Of a stretch of 61,937 bases of DNA, positions 53,358-61,937 are shown piece by piece. The DNA lies in assembly GCA_944340905.1 (NCBI GenBank), contig CALVLT010000009.1, forward strand, positions 1-61,937, given 5' to 3'. Both the position numbers and the translations under genes were made by a program. Origin of the DNA: an uncultured Clostridia bacterium. GTDB taxonomy: Bacteria > Bacillota > Clostridia > Christensenellales > Borkfalkiaceae. Numbering within the stretch: the stretch's first letter is position 1; each line of letters opens with the position of its first letter. Under the pieces are notes generated by a model that worked only from the letters and a program-made list of their open reading frames with translations, ran no database searches and was not told the origin of the DNA.

Positions 53358-53940
53358 TTCACACTTTTTTCCGCGAACTGACGCGGAAAAAAGTCGTGAT
53401 TTTGAGAGACAACCCGCGGGTACGCCTACGGCTGACCGCGTGTTTTCTCTCGGCGGTGATAGATAGCAACAGTATAGCATCACCGCCTTCACTCTTTTAA
53501 ATTGTACCGCAGCAATCACGAAAATATTTTTGCAGAAAAGATTTTCGTGAAGAGGAGCGACAGGCGTAAAAAGTGCGGCAGTCGGCGTAGTCGAATGCCT
53601 ACAAAATGCGTCTTGTCGCGACGAGCGCAGGTATGCGCGAATGCAGGGCGCGGGTGCAGGGAAACCCTGCTTGCGCGAGTGATTTTATAGCAGGTTCACG
53701 AAATTCCTGAAAAAGCTATCAATTACAGATACAAGCAAAATCGCTAATTTGCGCAGTATGCCCCTAATTGTTGCGCAAGCAACTTTCAGAAAAAGGTGAA
53801 TGCGCCGTCCGCTGTTATGTAAGCCCTGATGGGACGGTGCAGAGGAAAAACGGCGGTCAGGCACGCAGTGCCGCGCCCGACGGTTTTCCTCAGATCACGA
53901 AAATTTTCCGCCCCTTTGGACGGAAAATTTTGTGAACAAG
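53358..53940 (+). repeat. Composite structured intergenic element I (ruvC to ruvA), no gene seen
   Basis: Starts with the base after the ruvC stop (ttcaca) and ends in tgtgaac just before the ruvA ribosome site, giving short terminal inverted repeats. Parts in order: AACTGA-loop hairpin 53363-53394; gagagacaaccc block; gcaacagt-loop hairpin 53452-53487; AGAGGA two-hairpin unit 53517-53619 (as at 9644 and 9807); gcaagcaaaatcgc-like block; gaggaaaaacggcggtcag block (inverted relative of the gagagac block); and hairpin 53897-53931. Confidence 0.78.
53363..53394 (+). terminator. AACTGA-loop hairpin after ruvC, possible terminator
   Basis: Perfect 13-bp stem acttttttccgcg / cgcggaaaaaagt with loop aactga, 5 bp after the stop. 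The downstream strand lacks a long T tract, so its role is uncertain. Confidence 0.75.
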
Positions 53941-53952
53941 GAAGGAGGTATT

Positions 53953-54558
53953 ATGATCGGATATCTGCGGGGCAGGGTGCTTTCCCTGCTGCCTGAAAGC
54001 GTAATTCTGGACGTGGGCGGCGTCGGCTATGAGGTCATGTGCTCGGGGGCGGCGTTTGCCAACCTCTCGGGCGTGAAACGGGGGGAAGAGGGGGAAGTGT
54101 ACACCTACCTGCAGGTGTCCGAACAGGGCATCGCCCTCTACGGCTTTGCCGACCTCAAGGAGAAGGAGCTGTTCCTGCGGCTGACCAGCGTGCAGGGCGT
54201 GGGGGCGAAACTTGCCATCGCCGCGCTCTCCGCCATGCGGCCCGCCGACCTGACCGAGGCGATCTACACGGCGGACGTCAAGCGGCTGACCGCCGTCAAG
54301 GGACTGGGCAAAAAGACGGCGGAGCGCATCGTTCTCGAGCTGCACGGAAAGATTTCGGCGGACGAGATCATCGGTTCGGAGGGGGGCATGTCCGCGCCCG
54401 CGCCCTCAAAACCTTCTCAGACGGACTCCGACGCCGTTGCCGCGCTCATGAACCTCGGCTTTACGCGGCAGGAGAGCGCGCGCGCCGTCGAGCGCGCAAA
54501 AGAGGCGGGCGCCAAAACCATCGAAGAGATCATCGGCACGGCGCTGAAGGGTATGTGA
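53953..54558 (+). CDS. ruvA: Holliday junction DNA helicase subunit RuvA
   Basis: The 201-residue protein has an N-terminal OB fold ([20 protein letters not shown]), two helix-hairpin-helix motifs ([14 protein letters not shown] and [16 protein letters not shown]) and the C-terminal RuvB-contact domain. Ribosome site gaaggaggt follows the composite element directly. One base separates it from ruvB. Confidence 0.96.
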   Translation: MIGYLRGRVLSLLPESVILDVGGVGYEVMCSGAAFANLSGVKRGEEGEVYTYLQVSEQGIALYGFADLKEKELFLRLTSVQGVGAKLAIAALSAMRPADLTEAIYTADVKRLTAVKGLGKKTAERIVLELHGKISADEIIGSEGGMSAPAPSKPSQTDSDAVAALMNLGFTRQESARAVERAKEAGAKTIEEIIGTALKGM

Positions 54559-54559
54559 T

Positions 54560-55601
<1,042 letters not shown>

Positions 55602-55609
<8 letters not shown>

Positions 55610-56366
55610 GCTGACGCGCGGGGACATTGTGCGCATTGCGGCGGAACAGTCCGCCGTGGACAGTTCCTGCCACGCCTCCGATTTTTTTAAGGCGGAGCAC
55701 GTGGTCGTCCCCTCCCGTTCCGACAAGGCGGCGCGCAAATATATCGCGCAGCCGTTTGCGTTCGACCTCACTTCCTACGGCAGGAACGCCGTCGCGTCGG
55801 TGCGCGAGGACCTTGTCCCCGTCGCACGGGCATATCTGCGCGGAAAGCAGACGCAGGCATGTTTTGAGACGCCCGCCCTGCACGAACTGGACGGCATGCT
55901 CGCGCCCTTCGGGCTGCGCACCTGTTACCAGGCGGAATATTTTCTGCCCGACCCCGCGCAGATGCGCGAACATGACTGCGCGTATGCGCTGCGCGTTCTG
56001 CGCAAGGAGGACTTTGCCGTGCTCTACCTGCCGCAGTGGAGCAATGCGCTCTGTGCGGCGCGCAGGGAATGCGACATGCTGTGCGTGGGCGCCTATGACG
56101 GCGCGGCGCTGATTGGGCTGGCGGGCTGTTCGGCGGACTGTGAGCGCATGTGGCAGATCGGCATCGACGTTCTGCCGCAATACCGCGGCCGCGGTGTCGC
56201 GTCGGCGCTCGTCTCCCGTCTGGCGCGTGAGACGTTCGCGCGCGGGAAAGTGCCCTTTTACTGCGCGGCGTGGTCCAATCTTCCTTCCAAACGGACGGCG
56301 CTGCGGTGCGGGTTTTTGCCGGCATGGGTGCAGCTTACCGCCATGCCCGCACAGCGCAGGAGATAA
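55602..56366 (+). CDS. GNAT-family acetyltransferase
   Basis: The 254-residue protein has a poorly conserved N-terminal half and a C-terminal GNAT domain with [20 protein letters not shown] (acetyl-CoA loop) and [14 protein letters not shown]. Only its position, embedded between ruvB and queA with overlapping ends, hints at constitutive expression. Substrate unknown. Confidence 0.82.
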
Positions 56367-56375
56367 TTGATTACA

Positions 56376-58561
<2,186 letters not shown>

Positions 58562-58647
58562 GCGACGGATTTCGGCAATTTGCGCGGATTTTTTTCTTGT
58601 TCGGGTTTTGAAAACTGGGTGAAATGGAAAAAAATACCGTAAATCGC

Positions 58648-58676
58648 TTGCCAAAAAGGCGCAAAAAAGGTATGAT
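58648..58676 (+). promoter_or_regulatory. Promoter for yajC
   Basis: TTGCCA at 58648, 17-bp spacer, TATGAT at 58671. Confidence 0.8.
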
Positions 58677-58720
58677 AGATATCGTTCTGAAAGGAATCTG
58701 ATCAAGGAGAGAACAAACGT

Positions 58721-59239
58721 ATGTGGTTTGCATTGCTTGAAAGCACATCCGGTACATCCGGCAACAGCCAGAACGGCGACTGGATCATGTGGGTGCTGAT
58801 CGCCGTCATCGTCGTCGGGTTCATTGCCTATATGCTCTTTTCGGGCAGAAAGAACAAGGCGCGTCAGCAGGAATATGTCGAGCAGCTCGAAGCCATCCGC
58901 CCCGGGCACAAGGTCAAGACGGCGGGCGGCATCTGCGGCATCGTCGTCGAGGTGTGTGACGACAACACCGTTATCATCGAGACGGGCAGCGAAAATTCCG
59001 GCAAGTCCTATGTGAAGATGGACAAGGAACTCATCGCCCAGACGGACGCCAAAGGCCCCACGCAGATCGCCCGCGAGGAGGCTGAGGCAAGGCGCAAGGC
59101 GGAAAAAGAGGCAAAGGCGGCGGCAAAACACGGCGAAACGCCCGCACAGCCGTCCGCAGAAACGCCCGTGCAGCCTGCACAGGAGGGCGGCGAGCAGCCC
59201 GAACAGCCTGTACAGGACACGCAGGACGAACAGCCGTAA
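58721..59239 (+). CDS. yajC: Preprotein translocase subunit YajC
   Basis: The 172-residue accessory Sec protein has one membrane helix (about residues 22-41) followed by a YajC core (RQQEYVEQLEAIRPGHKVKT, AGGICGIVVEV). The tail is unusually long: a Lys/Ala/Glu-rich coiled stretch and a Gln/Pro/Glu-rich end of ~45 residues. In most species secDF follows; here a terminator does. Confidence 0.9.
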   Translation: MWFALLESTSGTSGNSQNGDWIMWVLIAVIVVGFIAYMLFSGRKNKARQQEYVEQLEAIRPGHKVKTAGGICGIVVEVCDDNTVIIETGSENSGKSYVKMDKELIAQTDAKGPTQIAREEAEARRKAEKEAKAAAKHGETPAQPSAETPVQPAQEGGEQPEQPVQDTQDEQP

Positions 59240-59272
59240 GACGCCGGAACAAAAATTTTTCATTTAACGCAA

Positions 59273-59307
59273 TACGCCCCGAAAGCTTTCACGCTTTCGG
59301 GGCGTAT
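59273..59307 (+). terminator. Terminator after yajC
   Basis: 12-bp stem acgccccgaaag / ctttcggggcgt with T-rich tail. Confidence 0.9.
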
Positions 59308-59411
59308 TCTTTGACGCTCATTGAATATCCCTTTTGGCAGGGCAGCAAAATCGTGCAGAAAAAGAGACTTTGGGCGGGGTAAAAAATGATTTTCGTCACG
59401 TCTCCCTATTT

Positions 59412-59497
59412 TTGTACAAAAATCGACGAATTTTGTAAATAAATTTTTGAATTTTGTACAAAAATGAATTTACAAATCCGAATTTGTGTTTTATAAT
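59412..59497 (+). promoter_or_regulatory. spo0A control region with repeated TGTACA palindromes
   Basis: Promoter TTTACA at 59469, 17-bp spacer, TATAAT at 59492. Upstream, ttttgtacaaaaat occurs twice (about 59413 and 59453), each a palindrome centred on TGTACA, with related aattttgta between. The region is strikingly AT-rich and is a likely binding site cluster. Only a weak 0A-box-like sequence (cgacgaa) is seen. Confidence 0.7.
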
Positions 59498-59527
59498 ACG
59501 GTTACAATTCAAAAACGGAGGCGAAAT

Positions 59528-60280
59528 ATGAAAAAAGTCTTAATCTTGGAAAGCAACGAGGCTTTTGCCAAAGAGCTTTCCGAACAGTTTGAAGGGGACG
59601 GATACACGGTGTGCGGTGTGTCCGGTGACGGGACGCAGGGGTTGGCGCTGCTGGAACAGCACGCGCCCAACGTTGTGGTGCTCAGTCTGCTCCTGACGGG
59701 TGCCGATGGGTTCACGGTCATGGAACACGCAAAAAAGGCGGGCATCAAAACGGACTTCATTGTCCTCGGCAATTTTGCGGACGACAAGATCATCAACCGT
59801 GCGATCTCCCTCGGGGCGCGTTACTATCTGATGAAACCGGTCCCGGCGCAGATCGTGGCCGACCGCGTTTCCGAGGTGACGCAGGAGGAGGCACCCTATG
59901 CCAGGGAGAAATTCGAGCGCCGCCGCGCCGGTTCGCTGGAGGAGCGCATCAGCAATATCTTTATCTCCATCGGCATTCCGCCCAACATCAAGGGCTATAA
60001 CTACCTGCGCGAGGGCATCAAAATGGCGGTCGTCGATCCGCACGTCATGAACAATGTGACCAAAGAGTTGTATCCCGTCATTGCCGAGCGCTACGCCACG
60101 ACGGCGAGCAAAGTCGAACGCGCCATCCGCCATGCGATCGAAGTGGCATGGAACAGGGGACGCGTCGAGGCGATCAACGCCATCTTCGGAGCGCGCGTCT
60201 ACATCGGAACGGAAAAGCCCACGAACAGCGAATTTATCGCGCTGGTGGCGGATAAGCTCATCCTGGAAAATATGGTCTGA
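59528..60280 (+). CDS. spo0A: Spo0A-type sporulation regulator with degenerate receiver
   Basis: The 250-residue protein has a REC-like domain (1-115) and a well-conserved Spo0A DNA-binding domain (about 140-250: NIFISIGIPPNIKGYNYLRE, then GIKMAVVDPH and ATTASKVERAIRHAIEVAWN). In the receiver the acidic pocket reads LESN instead of ADDN, and the phospho-acceptor Asp (VLD in B. subtilis) is Ser53 (VVVLSLLLTGADG); the switch Thr is Gly, while the Lys of LMKP is kept. Phosphorylation in the usual way is thus unlikely. Ribosome site ggaggcg. Own promoter and terminator. Confidence 0.9.
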   Translation: MKKVLILESNEAFAKELSEQFEGDGYTVCGVSGDGTQGLALLEQHAPNVVVLSLLLTGADGFTVMEHAKKAGIKTDFIVLGNFADDKIINRAISLGARYYLMKPVPAQIVADRVSEVTQEEAPYAREKFERRRAGSLEERISNIFISIGIPPNIKGYNYLREGIKMAVVDPHVMNNVTKELYPVIAERYATTASKVERAIRHAIEVAWNRGRVEAINAIFGARVYIGTEKPTNSEFIALVADKLILENMV

Positions 60281-60318
60281 CTTTCATACGCACAGACAAC
60301 CGCATAACTCGTTGCAGC

Positions 60319-60350
60319 GGGACGGCCCCGGATACGGCGCGTCCCTTTTT
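60319..60350 (+). terminator. Terminator after spo0A
   Basis: Stem gggacg / cgtccc extended by GC pairs, followed by ttttt. The following ~120 bp up to the next promoter hold a gcggcg/cgccgc hairpin (60421-60437) but no gene. Confidence 0.8.
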
Positions 60351-60473
60351 CACGCCCTGCGCCCGATGGCGGGCGGGGCGTTCAGATTTCCATACGCGGG
60401 GCGCGCAGGGAAGATGGGTTGCGGCGGTGCGCCGCCGCAGCTTGCGATTTTTCCGAAAATATGGCCGAAATCG

Positions 60474-60502
60474 TTGAAAAATCTGCGCGGAAATGATATA
60501 CT
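60474..60502 (+). promoter_or_regulatory. Promoter for ftsK/spoIIIE
   Basis: TTGAAA at 60474, 17-bp spacer, TATACT at 60497. Confidence 0.85.
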
Positions 60503-60567
60503 ATATTTCGATCATTGTGCGATTTTGCAGATCGCTCCCTGCAAGGGAGCGGATTCGGAGGTTGAGT

Positions 60568-61937
60568 TTGAACGGAGTCGGCCGCGGAGAGGAACAACAG
60601 AATAAGAACAAGGGTGCGTTTCTGACGAAGGAGACGGTGGGAATGACGCTGCTCCTGTTCAGCGCGATCATCTTTTTCATTGCAGTCACCGGCCCGTATA
60701 TCTTCGGGGACATCGGGCTTGCGATCACGGCATTTTTTGTGGGACTGACGGGATATTTCGTCTACCCGCTGCTTTTGCTTGCCATCTACGCCTCCGCCGT
60801 GATGGTGTTCGGAAAAAAGCTCGTTTCCGCGCGCTGGATCGCGCGGGTGTATCTGCTGCTTGCCGCCGTCTTTTTCATCGTACATACGGCGACTTCGGAA
60901 CGCTTTTTTGCCGAAGGATTCGGCGGATATTTGGGCGGCTGCTGGTCGGCGGCGGAGCAGAGCCTTTCCGAAGGAACGGGCGGCGGCGTTCTGTTCGGTC
61001 TGATCGCCTATCCCGTGCGCGCCGCGCTCTCGGCGGTGGGGGCATACATTCTGTATTCCCTGCTCATTTTGCTGGCGCTCTGGCTCATCCTCATCGCAAC
61101 GCCGCTGCGCGCCTACCTTCTTCCCTCCGCGAGGATGCGTACTCAGAAACAGCCGCAGCAGGCGGGACAGGCGGGACAGGCGGGACAGGCGGGACAGGCT
61201 GTCTCTTTTTCCGACCTGCCCGAACCCGAACGGACTGCGCAGATGCCTGCGGCGCAGCAGGGCGCGCCTGCCGTTCCGCCGCCCGCGCAGCCCGTCATGC
61301 AGCCTGCTGCCCCCCCTGCGGCGCAGCAGAGCGCCCGCACCAGGGAACAGTCGCTTGACGATGCGCGCGCCATCCTGTTTCAAGGCGATCCCGCAAGCAA
61401 TTACAAGAACAATCTCATTTACGGCAGCGATTCGCGGTTCAATTCTCCCCGCCGTTCGAGCGTGGGGCCGGTGCAGCCGTCGCAGCCTGCCGCGCAGTCA
61501 GATGCCGCCGGCATGAGCTACAGCGCACGCTATGCGGAGGAGACGGCGCAGGCGCGCCCCGCGATGCCCCGCCAGGTGACGCCCGTCCGCGCCGAACCCG
61601 CCGCCATCGAAGAAGATATCAACTACCCGCAGCCTTCCTACCGTGCGCCCGTTGAGCCGGCGGCGGTGGAGCCGGACTATACACACGACGTACCCTATTC
61701 GCCGTATACGTCGCAGCCTTCGGTGTATGACCTCCCGGAGCCTGCCGAACCCGCACCCGCACGCCCGACCTACGAGGCGCCCGCCGAGCCTGCGCCCGCG
61801 CGCCCGACCTACGAGGCGCCCGCCGAGCCTGCGCCCGCACGGCCGACCTACGAGGCGCCCGCAGAATCTGCGCCCGCGCGCCCGACCTACGAAGAGCCCG
61901 TCGAGCCTGCGCCCGCACGCCCGACCTACGCGGAACC
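60568..61937 (+). CDS. DNA translocase FtsK/SpoIIIE, N-terminal part (runs off window)
   Basis: The frame is open to the window end (about 456 codons). It begins at TTG 60568, 6 bp after ggagg (MNGVGRGEEQQNKNKGAFLT). Four membrane helices follow (about residues 25-190), then a long Pro/Ala/Gln/Glu-rich linker with tandem repeats. This is the FtsK/SpoIIIE N-terminal plan; the motor domain lies beyond the window. These proteins pump chromosome through the division or sporulation septum. Confidence 0.82.
   Translation, partial: MNGVGRGEEQQNKNKGAFLTKETVGMTLLLFSAIIFFIAVTGPYIFGDIGLAITAFFVGLTGYFVYPLLLLAIYASAVMVFGKKLVSARWIARVYLLLAAVFFIVHTATSERFFAEGFGGYLGGCWSAAEQSLSEGTGGGVLFGLIAYPVRAALSAVGAYILYSLLILLALWLILIATPLRAYLLPSARMRTQKQPQQAGQAGQAGQAGQAVSFSDLPEPERTAQMPAAQQGAPAVPPPAQPVMQPAAPPAAQQSARTREQSLDDARAILFQGDPASNYKNNLIYGSDSRFNSPRRSSVGPVQPSQPAAQSDAAGMSYSARYAEETAQARPAMPRQVTPVRAEPAAIEEDINYPQPSYRAPVEPAAVEPDYTHDVPYSPYTSQPSVYDLPEPAEPAPARPTYEAPAEPAPARPTYEAPAEPAPARPTYEAPAESAPARPTYEEPVEPAPARPTYAE
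61160..61199 (+). repeat. 9-bp tandem repeat in the ftsK linker
   Basis: Four copies of gcgggacag encode Ala-Gly-Gln. Confidence 0.9.
61741..61937 (+). repeat. 39-bp tandem repeat in the ftsK linker
   Basis: About five copies encode the 13-residue unit EPAPARPTYEAPA with slight variation; the array continues beyond the window. Confidence 0.9.

Overview
This 61.9 kb window looks like chromosome from a GC-rich, endospore-lineage Firmicute (class Clostridia, probably a gut species). That placement is inference from gene content and order: a Spo0A orthologue, a 24-codon SpoVM, DNA-binding and translation genes in the order known from Bacillus subtilis (yicC-gmk-rpoZ-priA-def-fmt-rsmB-rlmN-rpe-thiN-spoVM), and FMN and Mg2+ riboswitches of Firmicute type. 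Promoters are very regular: most are TTG-type -35 boxes, 17 bp, then TATAAT/TATACT. No rRNA, tRNA, CRISPR array or intact transposase gene was recognised.

Layout. 0-2 kb: 3' part of a collagen-like/beta-helix surface protein. 2-12.3 kb: the yicC-to-spoVM housekeeping block, which lacks coaBC and the prpC-prkC-rsgA genes expected between rlmN and rpe; the latter gap holds about 410 bp of structured repeats and broken copies of the rlmN 3' end. 12.4-13.1 kb: decayed radical-SAM peptide locus fused to a Sir2-like tail. 13.1-17.4 kb: MIF-like tautomerase, epimerase, TetR regulator, acetyltransferase, flavodiiron protein and rubredoxin (an oxygen/NO detoxification pair). 17.5-23.6 kb: lon-engB, phosphoesterase, membrane XRE regulator, glyA. 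23.6-24.3 kb: AT-richer tandem XRE regulators divergent from a small unknown gene over a shared palindromic operator. 24.4-31.8 kb: FMN riboswitch-ribU, tsaE-tsaB-rimI, hydrolase, membrane MurF-like ligase, ddl, icd. 32.3-38 kb: YugP-like protease, obg, yhbY, M-box-mgtA.

38.0-41.9 kb is an AT-richer accessory island: a strong promoter with a 97-nt hairpin RNA and terminator, two related membrane proteins (one with a zinc ribbon), a radical SAM/SPASM maturase, and directly after it a 59-residue Cys-rich peptide absent from usual gene calls. I read this as a RiPP biosynthetic locus, possibly of an undescribed type. 42-46 kb: NifU-like/GGGtGRT pair and a GH78 rhamnosidase. 46-52.7 kb (minus strand): ilvD, ilvN, ilvB, argH. 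52.8-61.9 kb: ruvCAB, acetyltransferase, queA-tgt-yajC, spo0A and the start of ftsK/spoIIIE.

Two themes stand out beyond the peptide island. First, composite intergenic elements built of hairpins whose loops are conserved while stems differ yet stay complementary fill the gaps ruvC/ruvA and ilvN/ilvD from stop codon to Shine-Dalgarno; relatives occur at 9.6-10.0, 24.3, 29.2 and 31.8-32.3 kb. Second, Spo0A has a normal DNA-binding domain but a receiver in which the phosphorylated Asp is Ser, so control of sporulation genes here is unlikely to use the classical phosphorelay.
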